25,434 nucleotides of DNA from positions 1 through 25,434 of the forward strand of contig PBKF01000042.1 in the NCBI GenBank assembly GCA_002722105.1, written 5' to 3'. Both the position numbers and the translations under genes were made by a program. Of this stretch, positions 1-6,228 are shown in pieces. The notes below the pieces were generated by a model. That model searched no databases. It had not been told where the DNA came from and saw only the letters and a list, made by a program, of their open reading frames with translations. Position 1 is the stretch's first letter. Each line of letters starts with the position of its first letter. Source of the stretch: Fidelibacterota bacterium (GTDB lineage: Bacteria > Marinisomatota > Marinisomatia > Marinisomatales > UBA1611).

Positions 1-426
1 TCATTGATAGGATTATTTTTCAACTATTCTTTTGATTGGGATTGGAAATACATACAATTTTTAGGTCGATCTCCAAATAACATAGCCACCCCACTAATTA
101 CTTTTGGTTATATAGGCATAATTATGCTTTGGATACGAAAAGGAATTTTTATAAATCTTCAAGAAAAATTGAGAACAATTGGTAAAACTGCATTGACTGC
201 ATATTTAATTCAAACAGTTATCGCTACATTCATATTTTATGGAATTGGACTAAGTTTATTTGGCTATGTTAATAGAGGATATCAATTAGTGATAATGTTT
301 TTTATTTGGTTCGTATTGTTAAGATTATGCCATATGTGGGCAAGTAAATTTCATTATGGACCAGTAGAATGGATTTGGAGGATGTTAACATATATAAAAT
401 TGATTCCCTTATTAAAGACAAAATAA
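1..426 (+). CDS. DUF418 family membrane protein, C-terminal part (truncated by window edge)
   Basis: The frame is open from the first base, so the start lies upstream and only the last 141 residues are visible; the internal TTG at 4 is unlikely to be the true start. The visible part has about three hydrophobic segments (TPLITFGYIGIIMLW, LTAYLIQTVIATFIFYGIGL, LVIMFFIWFVLL) and ends in GPVEWIWRMLTY, which matches the GPLEWLWR.LTY ending of DUF418 (YeiB-like) inner-membrane proteins. The TALTAYLIQ segment also fits that family. Family members are multi-pass proteins related to acyltransferase-like membrane families, and no reaction is firmly known for them. The gene converges on the DUF302 gene, with a weak hairpin between them. 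The family call is fairly sure; the function is unknown. Confidence 0.75.
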   Translation, partial: SLIGLFFNYSFDWDWKYIQFLGRSPNNIATPLITFGYIGIIMLWIRKGIFINLQEKLRTIGKTALTAYLIQTVIATFIFYGIGLSLFGYVNRGYQLVIMFFIWFVLLRLCHMWASKFHYGPVEWIWRMLTYIKLIPLLKTK

Positions 427-437
427 ATAAAAGAATA

Positions 438-461
438 ATCCCCAAATTCAAGGGAATTTTT
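438..461 (+). terminator. weak intrinsic terminator after the DUF418 gene
   Basis: CCC (around 440-443) can pair with GGG (452-454) across an ATTC-containing loop, and five T follow. The stem is short and imperfect. It looks like a degenerate member of the CCCCAC-ATTC-GTGGGG hairpin family found further along. Confidence 0.4.
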
Positions 462-476
462 ATATGTACGATGATA

Positions 477-866
477 TTATTTTATAGCGTTAAAGGCTGA
501 CCTTAATAAATCATCAACTTTATCTGCAAGATTGGAAATAACATCATTTTCTGTTACTTCTAATAGGCTTTTAGCAATAGGGAAAACTATTTTAGTAGAA
601 TTATTTTCATTATCAATTAATAAAATATTACATGGCATTAATATCCCAATTAAAATTTCACTTTCAATTGCATTATGGGCTAATATAGGATTACAAGCAC
701 CTAGAATCTTATAATTTTTATATTCTAAATTGAGTTTTTCTTTAAAGGCATCTTTCATATTAACCTCAGTTATAACACCAAAACCAATATTCACTAATGC
801 TTTGCGAATTTTATGCTCAGTATCTTCAAAGTTTGATTCTATATCTTTTGAGTATGAATATTTCAT
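477..866 (-). CDS. DUF302 domain protein
   Basis: A 129-aa cytoplasmic protein with no signal peptide. The central stretch YKILGACNPILAHNAIE followed by GILMPCNILLID is the hallmark of DUF302: conserved GACNP, then an acidic residue and LPCN. The DUF302 fold is a small alpha/beta domain found alone or fused to other domains in many bacteria, and its biochemical role is not established. The length matches stand-alone members. The gene is convergent with the upstream membrane protein and divergent from the SHOCT gene. The stretch just upstream on its own strand reads TTTG then TATAAT against the ATG, so a very short leader is possible. Confident family call, unknown function. Confidence 0.8.
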   Translation of the reverse strand: MKYSYSKDIESNFEDTEHKIRKALVNIGFGVITEVNMKDAFKEKLNLEYKNYKILGACNPILAHNAIESEILIGILMPCNILLIDNENNSTKIVFPIAKSLLEVTENDVISNLADKVDDLLRSAFNAIK

Positions 867-1055
867 ATTATAGTTTACATAACAAAGGAGCCTTTAAAAA
901 AGTAGCTTTCTAATTTGTTGTCAAAATTATCTAAACTATCATATGTTTTATATTAATAAATACTTACGTGTTATTTTTTATTTCTGGGATGGGATTATTT
1001 TAACTTTTTTAATATTTCTGCGTCAAATGGAACAAATAAACGATTGAGGCTTTAT

Positions 1056-1436
1056 ATGCAACTTCTTAGGATAACACTACTTTTATTATTTTCTATTTCT
1101 TTAGTATTTCCTCATAATCGTTATAAAAAGAAAAAAAAATATAGAAATAAACACCACCTTAAGACGTATCATCACACGCCAAGATTAAAAGTAAAACTTG
1201 GATACAATTACCCATATTGGATGAATAACTCATGGTCTGATTGGAGATGGAAAAATCGATGGATTAATAGAGAAGTCATTGTTTTGAAAGAAAGTAATGA
1301 AACAAAAGAAAATAAAAGTGAAAAATTTGATGAAATAATTTCTCAAATAGAGAAACTTGCTGAGCTAAAAGAAAAGGGATTGATTACTGAAAAAGAATAT
1401 GAAAAAAAGAGGAAGAAACTTTTAAAACAAATTTAA
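1056..1436 (+). CDS. exported protein with C-terminal SHOCT domain
   Basis: A 126-aa protein. An N-terminal hydrophobic segment (LLRITLLLLFSISLVF, about residues 3-18) looks like a signal peptide or membrane anchor. A very basic, His/Lys-rich stretch follows (RYKKKKKYRNK), then a Trp-rich middle (WMNNSWSDWRWKNRW). The last 34 residues, IISQIEKLAELKEKGLITEKEYEKKRKKLL, are a textbook SHOCT (short C-terminal) domain, a helical hairpin usually attached to the end of membrane or exported proteins and thought to mediate oligomerisation. The ATG at 1056 was chosen over the TTG at 1044 because GAGG (1046-1049) sits 6 nt before it and the signal segment begins there. The basic and Trp-rich middle is not recognised, so the specific role is unknown. 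Confidence 0.7.
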   Translation: MQLLRITLLLLFSISLVFPHNRYKKKKKYRNKHHLKTYHHTPRLKVKLGYNYPYWMNNSWSDWRWKNRWINREVIVLKESNETKENKSEKFDEIISQIEKLAELKEKGLITEKEYEKKRKKLLKQI

Positions 1437-1481
1437 AATTTCTCTAATAAATGGGAACCCTTAGAGTTGTGATTATTTATG

Positions 1482-1509
1482 TTTACGGTATGTTGGATAG
1501 ATATTTAAT
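1482..1509 (+). promoter_or_regulatory. TANNTTTG-type promoter abutting the Kazal lipoprotein start
   Basis: TTTA (1482-1485), 12 nt, then TAGATATTT (from 1498). The TA lies 12 nt before the ATG at 1510. This matches the TTTG-N12-TAGATTTG module seen before several other genes here. There is no Shine-Dalgarno sequence. Confidence 0.45.
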
Positions 1510-1722
1510 ATGCATAAATATTTATCATTAGTACTATTTATCGGGTTGACTGTTTGGGGATGCGAAGATAATGAAAAATGTATAGATGAATCAAAGATAT
1601 CTAATAATTCTTGTTATGAAATTTATTCTCCAGTTTGTGGATGTGATGGTAAAACTTATTCAAATGATTGTTATGCCGAAAACGCAGGTATCGCTGAATG
1701 GAATGAAGGCGAGTGTGAATGA
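1510..1722 (+). CDS. lipoprotein with a Kazal-type protease-inhibitor domain
   Basis: A 70-aa protein. Residues 1-17 form a signal peptide ending in a lipobox-like VWG with Cys18, so a lipidated envelope protein is likely, although Trp at position -2 is unusual. Six further cysteines (24, 35, 43, 45, 54, 69) and the core PVCGCDGKTYSNDC match the bacterial Kazal-like domain (PVCG.DG.TY.N.C). Kazal domains inhibit serine proteases by presenting a rigid loop; in bacteria, lipid-anchored versions may protect the envelope from extracellular proteases, but no target can be inferred here. The unit has its own promoter-like element and a strong terminator, so it is probably a single-gene transcript. 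The start follows the promoter-like element directly, without a Shine-Dalgarno. Confidence 0.8.
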   Translation: MHKYLSLVLFIGLTVWGCEDNEKCIDESKISNNSCYEIYSPVCGCDGKTYSNDCYAENAGIAEWNEGECE

Positions 1723-1742
1723 AAAACAGAACTACAATCAAG

Positions 1743-1764
1743 CCCTACTATCGTAGGGTTTTTT
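1743..1764 (+). terminator. intrinsic terminator after the Kazal lipoprotein
   Basis: CCCTAC-TATC-GTAGGG is a perfect 6-bp stem with a 4-nt loop, followed by six T. The T-run continues into the TTTG of the next promoter. Confidence 0.85.
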
Positions 1765-1792
1765 GTTTGTGGGATGATGGGTAGATTTTGGT
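1762..1792 (+). promoter_or_regulatory. TTTG-N12-TAGATTTTG promoter abutting the MazG-like gene
   Basis: TTTGTTTG (1762-1769), 12 nt containing GGGATGATGG, then TAGATTTTG (1782-1790), then the ATG at 1793. The last element matches the Bacteroidota -7 consensus TANNTTTG. If initiation occurs a few nt after it, the mRNA is leaderless or nearly so. GATGAT inside the spacer could alternatively serve as a sigma-70-like -10. Confidence 0.55.
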
Positions 1793-2140
1793 ATGTCAGA
1801 TAAAGAAACAAACATAGATGAGTTAAAATCTCTTATAGAAGCTTTTGTTGATGAGAGAGACTGGAAGCAATTCCACAATCCCAAAAATATATCAATGTCT
1901 ATATCAATAGAAGCAGCTGAACTAATGGAATTATTTCAGTGGTTAACTTTGGACGAATCTAAAGAAGTGTTGAAATTGGGAAAAGTTAGGGAGAATGCAA
2001 TTGATGAAATTGCAGATGTGATGATTTATGCAATTGCATTTTGCAATAGGAATAATATTGATATTTCAGACGCGATTAGGAAAAAGATGGAAAAGAATGT
2101 CAACAAATATCCGAGTGAAAAATTCAAAGGGAACTTCTAA
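1793..2140 (+). CDS. MazG-like nucleotide pyrophosphohydrolase (RS21-C6/DCTPP type)
   Basis: A 115-aa all-helical cytoplasmic protein of the usual length for single-domain MazG-like enzymes. These hydrolyse (d)NTPs to monophosphates and pyrophosphate, typically to remove non-canonical or excess dCTP-type nucleotides, using magnesium held by an ExxE...ExxD set. Here E40xxE43 lies in SISIEAAELMELFQW and E72xxD75 in DEIADVMIYA. The preceding DWKQFHNPKN stretch is the typical substrate-side motif of the RS21-C6/iMazG subgroup. Substrate preference cannot be read from the sequence. The gene has its own promoter-like element and no Shine-Dalgarno, so a leaderless transcript is likely. Confidence 0.85.
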   Translation: MSDKETNIDELKSLIEAFVDERDWKQFHNPKNISMSISIEAAELMELFQWLTLDESKEVLKLGKVRENAIDEIADVMIYAIAFCNRNNIDISDAIRKKMEKNVNKYPSEKFKGNF

Positions 2141-2165
2141 TGAAATCACAAACCTGTAGAGTGTA

Positions 2166-2192
2166 TTTGTGAGATGATGGCTAGATTATAAT
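2166..2192 (+). promoter_or_regulatory. TTTG-N12-TAGATTATA promoter abutting the 58-aa ORF
   Basis: TTTG (2166-2169), 12 nt with GATGATGG, then TAGATTATA (from 2182), and an ATG 11 nt after the TA. The TTTG lies in the right arm of a 7-bp inverted repeat (TCACAAA 2146-2152 / TTTGTGA 2166-2172). Confidence 0.5.
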
Positions 2193-2369
2193 ATGCAGTT
2201 TATATGGAAATATCGATTCTTTTTTGCAATGGCTCTTTGTTTTTTCTTATCATATAATGGTTATGATGAATTATCGTTCCCACTATTTTTAATAGCAATT
2301 GTTGATTTAGCAAGAGTTTGGGATGGGAATCCTTCAAAAGATGAAACAATATCTGATGAAAAAGAATAG
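2193..2369 (+). CDS. small membrane protein, 58 aa, unknown function
   Basis: A short ORF that reads MQFIWKYRFFFAMALCFF... and ends ...GNPSKDETISDEKE. It has two hydrophobic stretches (about residues 8-20 and 29-41, the latter PLFLIAIVDLA) and an acidic, hydrophilic tail. I do not recognise a family. The case that it is a real gene is contextual: it starts 11 nt after a TAGATT element in the same geometry as its neighbours and is followed 34 nt after its stop by a strong terminator. The ATG position is exactly where the module predicts. It could be a membrane peptide or a regulatory small protein; nothing supports a specific role. Confidence 0.6.
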   Translation: MQFIWKYRFFFAMALCFFLSYNGYDELSFPLFLIAIVDLARVWDGNPSKDETISDEKE

Positions 2370-2403
2370 CCATATGAAAATACCTATTTAATAATTAATA
2401 ATG

Positions 2404-2425
2404 CCCCACATTCGTGGGGATTTTT
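2404..2425 (+). terminator. intrinsic terminator after the 58-aa ORF
   Basis: CCCCAC-ATTC-GTGGGG forms a perfect 6-bp GC-rich stem with a 4-nt loop, followed by A and five T. Confidence 0.85.
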
Positions 2426-2504
2426 GTTTATAATCTAAGATTGATCAAAATAGTAGAAAAACCCCTAAATTGGATTGAACTCACGAGATCTGTCAGTGGT
2501 TTTA

Positions 2505-2532
2505 TTTGTTAAGTTTGTATTATATTTTTCAT
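2505..2532 (+). promoter_or_regulatory. TTTG-N12-TATATTTTT promoter abutting the next lipoprotein gene
   Basis: TTTG (2505-2508), 12 nt, TATATTTTT (from 2521), then the ATG at 2533. The spacer differs from the other copies, but the box spacing and the distance to the start are the same. Confidence 0.45.
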
Positions 2533-2949
2533 ATGTTGCGATCTACATTATTATTCTTATCACTATCATTATTTATAACAAAATCATGTTATCCAGTTTC
2601 TCATATCATTATTGGAGAAACACAATCGTCTATAGATTACACCAATGTAAAAGTTTATAATGATTACCCTGAAAACTTTGAAAAAATTGCAATTATTGAA
2701 GCAAGTAGTGATTTAGCATTCAAGGACTTATCAATTGACATTACACATCAACAAAAAACAAATAAAGCTTTAGAAAGATTAAGAAAAGAGGCTGCTTCAT
2801 TAGGAGCAAATGGTCTTGTAATTAAAAATATATCTACAAACATCAAACCACACTTTCACTTAAATGAGAATGAGAAGGGAGATGTTAGTGCATCTACAAG
2901 ATATGAAAAGCAAAAAGAGTTAAATGCAATCGCAATTTTTGTAAAATAA
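2533..2949 (+). CDS. conserved exported protein, putative lipoprotein
   Basis: A 138-aa protein. A hydrophobic signal segment (STLLFLSLSLFIT) is followed by a Cys near residue 18, in a poor lipobox (TKSC). The mature part carries VKVYNDYPENFEKIAIIEASS, then KTNKALERLRKEAASLGANGLVI. This arrangement (a predicted strand ending in IAIIEASS, then a helix ending in EAA.LGANG) occurs in small conserved lipoproteins of proteobacteria and resembles the LRxEAxxLGANGV signature of YbjQ/DUF4156-like proteins. Function is unknown for that group. The ATG at 2533 was chosen over the upstream TTG at 2506, because the TTG lies in the promoter-like element and the signal peptide begins at 2533. The gene is a single unit ended by a strong terminator. 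Confidence 0.65.
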   Translation: MLRSTLLFLSLSLFITKSCYPVSHIIIGETQSSIDYTNVKVYNDYPENFEKIAIIEASSDLAFKDLSIDITHQQKTNKALERLRKEAASLGANGLVIKNISTNIKPHFHLNENEKGDVSASTRYEKQKELNAIAIFVK

Positions 2950-2968
2950 TTTCAAACTGTAATCATTC

Positions 2969-2991
2969 AACCCCACAATCGTGGGGTTTTT
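2969..2991 (+). terminator. intrinsic terminator
   Basis: AACCCCAC-AATC-GTGGGGTT is an 8-bp perfect stem with a 4-nt loop, ending in a T-run. Confidence 0.88.
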
Positions 2992-2992
2992 A

Positions 2993-3019
2993 TTTATTGT
3001 ATGAAGAGTAGATTTGAGT
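2993..3019 (+). promoter_or_regulatory. TAGATTTG promoter abutting the cytochrome-like lipoprotein
   Basis: TAGATTTG (3009-3016) is a perfect TANNTTTG, placed 11 nt (TA to ATG) before the start at 3020. The upstream box is degenerate (TTTA or TTG near 2993-2999). Confidence 0.5.
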
Positions 3020-3544
3020 ATGCGTAGATATTTATTACCAATTTTATTTGTATCACTGCTCTATTGGAGCTGTGAAGAAAGTACACTACCAGAAGATTGT
3101 TCAGGAGTTGAGGATGGTAGTGCTTTAGTTGACAGCTGTGGTATATGTGATGATGATCCTTCTAATGATTGTTTATTGGATTGTTCGGGTGAATGGGGTG
3201 GTATGAATATATGCGGGTGTACAGAAAATACAGCAACAAACTACGATAGCACAGCGACTTTTGATGATGGAAGTTGTATTTCAGGATTAACTTGCGAAAG
3301 TTATTATAATGAAAATATTTCTCCAATATTTTCTAATAATTGCTATACTTGCCACTCGGGCTCAACAACATCCGGAGGGCTAAATCTAAGTTTATATATC
3401 AATTCTCTTAATGCAATGGAAACAATACTTGACCGTGTAACCCGTGAAGAAGGATCTGGTGGGTTTATGCCTCCTGGTAGTAGCAAGTTGACTCAGTCTG
3501 AAATATCTATTTTACTAACGTTCTTGGAGATGGATTGTGAGTGA
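3020..3544 (+). CDS. Cys-rich lipoprotein with a single CXXCH haem-binding site
   Basis: A 174-aa protein. The signal peptide MRRYLLPILFVSLLYWS precedes Cys18, a lipobox-like site with Trp at -2. Residues 27-66 are Cys/Asp-rich (DCSG..., DSCGICDDDPSNDC, DCSGEWGG), resembling the 'DCAGVCGG' repeats of FCB marine bacteria. Residues 65-86 hold CGCTENTATNYDSTATFDDGSC, a common repeat in secreted proteins of the same group. The C-terminal part looks like a small c-type cytochrome: SPIFSNNCYTCHSG with C108-x-x-C111-H112, and a possible axial Met150 in FMPPG. ISPIF..NCYTCH is typical of planctomycete-type cytochrome domains. It is probably an envelope electron carrier or haem protein, needing a cytochrome c maturation system not seen here. 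Start ATG 3020 was chosen over TTG 3014, which lies inside the promoter box. Confidence 0.72.
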   Translation: MRRYLLPILFVSLLYWSCEESTLPEDCSGVEDGSALVDSCGICDDDPSNDCLLDCSGEWGGMNICGCTENTATNYDSTATFDDGSCISGLTCESYYNENISPIFSNNCYTCHSGSTTSGGLNLSLYINSLNAMETILDRVTREEGSGGFMPPGSSKLTQSEISILLTFLEMDCE

Positions 3545-3584
3545 ATGGTAATATATATTAACTGATATTATTAAACATGAAGCT

Positions 3585-3604
3585 CCCTATTAGTGGGGTT
3601 TTTT
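3585..3604 (+). terminator. intrinsic terminator
   Basis: CCCTA-TTAG-TGGGG (5 bp, one G-T pair) is followed by six T. An in-frame ATG at 3577 lies just before this hairpin and is not a credible start. Confidence 0.7.
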
Positions 3605-3633
3605 GTTTGTGGTATCATGGCTATTTTCTGGTT
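3602..3633 (+). promoter_or_regulatory. TTTG-N12-TATTTTCTG promoter abutting the VC0807-like gene
   Basis: TTTGTTTG (3602-3609), 12 nt containing GGTATCATGG, TATTTTCTG (from 3622), ATG at 3634. The first TTTG is formed from the terminator's T-run. Confidence 0.5.
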
Positions 3634-4395
3634 ATGAAATCCCAAAAAAACAGTCATAAAGAAAATCCTTTCCTTAGTCTTTGTTTTAATATTTTACTTC
3701 CTGTACTAGTATTAAGAAATGGAGATAAATGGCTGGGAAAATTTTTATTATATATTAATAGTGGAAATTCAGATTTTCAGAAATCATATTTAATAAATAC
3801 TCCACCAATAGTATTTATTATAGCACTGACTTTTCCAATCACATATTTTATTTATGATTTATTCAAAAGAAAAAATATAAATTTTATATCAATCATCGGA
3901 TTTATTAATATTTTACTCACAGGTGGTATAGGTATCTTTGGTGCAAAATTAGGATTATCAAAGAATTGGTTCATATTGAAGGAAGGACTGTTGCCATTTA
4001 TTATAGGGTTATGTCTGTTAATAATGAGCAAGTATAGACAAAATGTATTGATGAAGATTTTACTTAATGATGCACTTTTTCATAATGATAAGATTCAAGC
4101 ATCAATTAAAGAAGATGAACAAAATGAGTTCGAAAATATGGTTAAAAAGGCAGGCTATTATTTGATTGCAGGTTTATTTATTAGTTGTATTATTCAGTTT
4201 ATATTAGCATCAATAATAGTAGTCTCAAATCCCGGTGAGCCATCTTTTAATAAACAGGTCTCTACTATGACCTGGATAAGTTATATTGCAGTATTACTAC
4301 CTACTATGTTTATTCTTGGTAAGGGGTATTGGGACTTAACTTCAGGGATAGAAAGACTTACGGGTTTGAAAAAAGAAGAGTTTTTGAAATCTTAA
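3634..4395 (+). CDS. VC0807-like multi-pass membrane protein
   Basis: A 253-aa integral membrane protein with about six hydrophobic segments. The stretch ending FPITYFIYDLFKRKNINFIS, followed by IIGFINILLTGGIGIF and then NWFILKEGLLPFIIG, closely follows the pattern I know from VC0807-type proteins (LAFP..Y..WDL.RR.K.NFIS.LG...VLLTGGIG, then a KE..iP segment). The family's function is not established. I chose ATG 3634: the longer frame from 3577 would start inside the preceding terminator hairpin and begin with residues unlike the family, whereas 3634 sits 12 nt after a TA box like the neighbouring genes. A soluble insertion (about 148-170, KIQASIKEDEQNEFENMV) separates the fourth and fifth membrane segments. 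Confidence 0.7.
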   Translation: MKSQKNSHKENPFLSLCFNILLPVLVLRNGDKWLGKFLLYINSGNSDFQKSYLINTPPIVFIIALTFPITYFIYDLFKRKNINFISIIGFINILLTGGIGIFGAKLGLSKNWFILKEGLLPFIIGLCLLIMSKYRQNVLMKILLNDALFHNDKIQASIKEDEQNEFENMVKKAGYYLIAGLFISCIIQFILASIIVVSNPGEPSFNKQVSTMTWISYIAVLLPTMFILGKGYWDLTSGIERLTGLKKEEFLKS

Positions 4396-4581
4396 AATGA
4401 TTATTTCCTTTATTCTTCTATCATTTATAAAACAAAGTTCCGTATTTGTAGAGCTTTTTATTTTTCGTAAGGTTTTTTTAGACTTCAAATACTAAAGTTA
4501 TATAATAAAAATGGAATCAAGGCAAGAACCATCATTTAAATATATGTAAAAGCAAGTAATCAGTACTTTAAGAGTAGTAGA

Positions 4582-5217
4582 TTAATTCTTTAGTGAGCCA
4601 TCTTTGTTCCAAAATTTTTGAGAAATCATTTTTCCATCCTTATAGATTCCTTTAGAACTCATTTGTCCATTATCATACCATTCAACTAATAATCCATTTT
4701 TTTTCCCATTTTTATAAGATCCTCTAAAATACTTTTGTCTATTTTCATGCCATTCAGTCCATAATCCATCTAATTTTCCAGCATTGTAAGTTATCTGAGA
4801 CATCTTATCTCCATTTTCAAACCACCAAGTCCATAATCCATCTTGTTTTCCATCCTTGTAAAATCTTTGATTTTTCATTATTCCATTATTATGCCACCAG
4901 TTCCATAATCCATTCATTTCTCCATCATTATAAGTTCCTTCCCATTTTTTCTGTCCATTTTTATACCAAGAAAAAAATGGTCCTTCATCTTTTCCATTTT
5001 CATTTTTATTCTTAAAGTAAGATAATTTTCCATTCTCATAAAATCCCACCTCACAATTAATCAATATGATAATTTGTGAATAGATAACTTTTTTATTTTT
5101 TTTGACTATTTCATAGCCATTATCGATAAGCTCACAACCGCATTTGAGTAATTGATTTACTTGTTCATCAAATTCTTTCTTATTAGATGATTGGATAGTA
5201 TGTATTTTTTTATTCAT
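4582..5217 (-). CDS. MORN_2/YwqK-type repeat protein
   Basis: A 211-aa protein. Residues 1-55 are a non-repetitive N-terminal region with two Cys (GCEL context). From about residue 57 onward there are six to seven imperfect repeats of about 23 residues of the form G.W..W..NG....G.Y..GK..GL (for example KDGKQDGLWTWWFENG). This is the MORN_2 (MORN variant) repeat of the family annotated as 'YwqK family antitoxin', beta-hairpin repeats. The antitoxin label is inherited from Bacillus YwqK, and no toxin partner is visible here. There is no signal peptide, though IIILINC at 49-55 is mildly hydrophobic. The gene is divergent from the next one; on its own strand TATATTTTT lies shortly before the ATG. 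An intracellular scaffold or binding role is possible. Confidence 0.75.
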   Translation of the reverse strand: MNKKIHTIQSSNKKEFDEQVNQLLKCGCELIDNGYEIVKKNKKVIYSQIIILINCEVGFYENGKLSYFKNKNENGKDEGPFFSWYKNGQKKWEGTYNDGEMNGLWNWWHNNGIMKNQRFYKDGKQDGLWTWWFENGDKMSQITYNAGKLDGLWTEWHENRQKYFRGSYKNGKKNGLLVEWYDNGQMSSKGIYKDGKMISQKFWNKDGSLKN

Positions 5218-5333
5218 TTAATAAAAATATACATATAATAAATCAATAAAGTAAAACATCCCATTCACATGAATAGTTAATAATATCTTCAGTAGACTTT
5301 ATTTAAATAATCAGAATATAGATGAGAATTATA

Positions 5334-5372
5334 TCTGGGATGACAGGTAGATTTATTTACAATTACGAGGAG
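5334..5372 (+). promoter_or_regulatory. promoter-like TAGATTT element and Shine-Dalgarno of the secreted orphan
   Basis: TCTGGGATGACAGG precedes TAGATTTATT (from 5348), a relative of the repeated module. Here the ATG is 32 nt downstream and is preceded by GAGGAG (5367-5372) with a 7-nt spacer, so this copy has a conventional leader. Confidence 0.4.
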
Positions 5373-5379
5373 CTTTTTT

Positions 5380-6018
5380 ATGAAATTCGAAATTATAATA
5401 ATCATATCTATATATTGCTCATTTTTATACTCACAGTCCATGGCTTTGAAAAATGTTGAGTTTACTCTTGATGAAAAAGAATCAAATATTAAAAGTAAAA
5501 TAGAACAGATGGGGGTTAGGTTTATAAAAAAGGATACTTTTGTTAAAAATGCATATCATGTTAATGTTTGGGAAATTTATCCAGCTACAGAAGATATAAG
5601 TCAAATAGATTTGAGTAATGCAAGTGTAGAAAATAATGGTTATAGAAAACCCGATAGTATTTATATAAATTGGGGTCAATTAACTGTATTAAATGGTTCC
5701 GTAGTTTCTATAAAGAGTCATGATATGGGATATAGTTTTAAATCAGTTAATCCCCAAACATTAATTAATCAATTATTTAATGCAATCCAAAAAATATATG
5801 GTATTTACAATAAGGGATTAGAGGTAAATACCTATGCAAATTATGCAGATGGAAGAATAAATATTAATTTTTTAAAGAGTTATGGATCTGAAGTTGATGC
5901 TTATTCAAAGGTGCTAAGCTTGTCTACATCAAATCAGATGGGTAACTATTCAATGTATTTTACAATTGAAAAAAATAATTGGGTAGAAAAAGCAGAAGAA
6001 AGTATGAGAGAATATTAG
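5380..6018 (+). CDS. secreted protein of unknown function
   Basis: A 212-aa protein. Residues 1-18 (KFEIIIIISIYCSFLYSQS) form a signal peptide, probably cleaved near YSQS. The mature part mixes strands and helices and has no motif I recognise. Cys12 lies inside the signal sequence, so this is not an obvious lipoprotein. A stretch around residues 28-55 (ESNIKSKIEQMGVRFIKKD) and a later NWGQLTVLNGSVVSIKSH suggest a small alpha/beta periplasmic domain. Start choice is firm because GAGGAG lies 7 nt upstream. It is flanked by a divergent MORN gene and a long gap downstream with no clear terminator, so it is probably monocistronic. Confidence 0.6.
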   Translation: MKFEIIIIISIYCSFLYSQSMALKNVEFTLDEKESNIKSKIEQMGVRFIKKDTFVKNAYHVNVWEIYPATEDISQIDLSNASVENNGYRKPDSIYINWGQLTVLNGSVVSIKSHDMGYSFKSVNPQTLINQLFNAIQKIYGIYNKGLEVNTYANYADGRININFLKSYGSEVDAYSKVLSLSTSNQMGNYSMYFTIEKNNWVEKAEESMREY

Positions 6019-6228
6019 GATATTTTCAAGTAGAATAACCAATATCCAAGATAAATAGGGTATATTTTACAATATTGGAAAGTTAGTAGTTATTATATTA
6101 AACCAATTACATCTAATATATTTCTATCTGATTCGAATTATTGAGTTACTATAGAAGCGATAGTTAATAGTGCTAAAATAATTCGACACTTTTAAGTTAT
6201 AACGTTCCACATTCGTTAGGTTTTTTTG

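Noticed and set aside
1766..1790. Sigma-54 promoter (GG-N10-GC) in the repeated TGGGATGATGGG module
   Set aside because: The invariant GC of the -12 element is missing in the copies examined, and no enhancer-binding protein gene is nearby.
3577..3633. Upstream ATG that would lengthen the VC0807-like protein by 19 residues
   Set aside because: It lies immediately before and reads through the terminator hairpin and promoter module; the family-like sequence begins after 3634.
4396..4500. Short ORF and GTTC/GAGC hairpin after the VC0807-like gene
   Set aside because: The 32-codon ORF has no promoter box or Shine-Dalgarno, and the hairpin is only about 4 bp with a G-T pair.
4582..5217. Toxin-antitoxin system suggested by the YwqK 'antitoxin' family name
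   Set aside because: No toxin-like partner is adjacent; neighbours are a membrane protein and a divergent secreted orphan, and the family label is weakly founded.
6039..6078. CCAATAT/ATATTGG inverted repeat after the secreted orphan
   Set aside because: Seven AT-rich base pairs with a long loop and no T-run; expected by chance in this composition.
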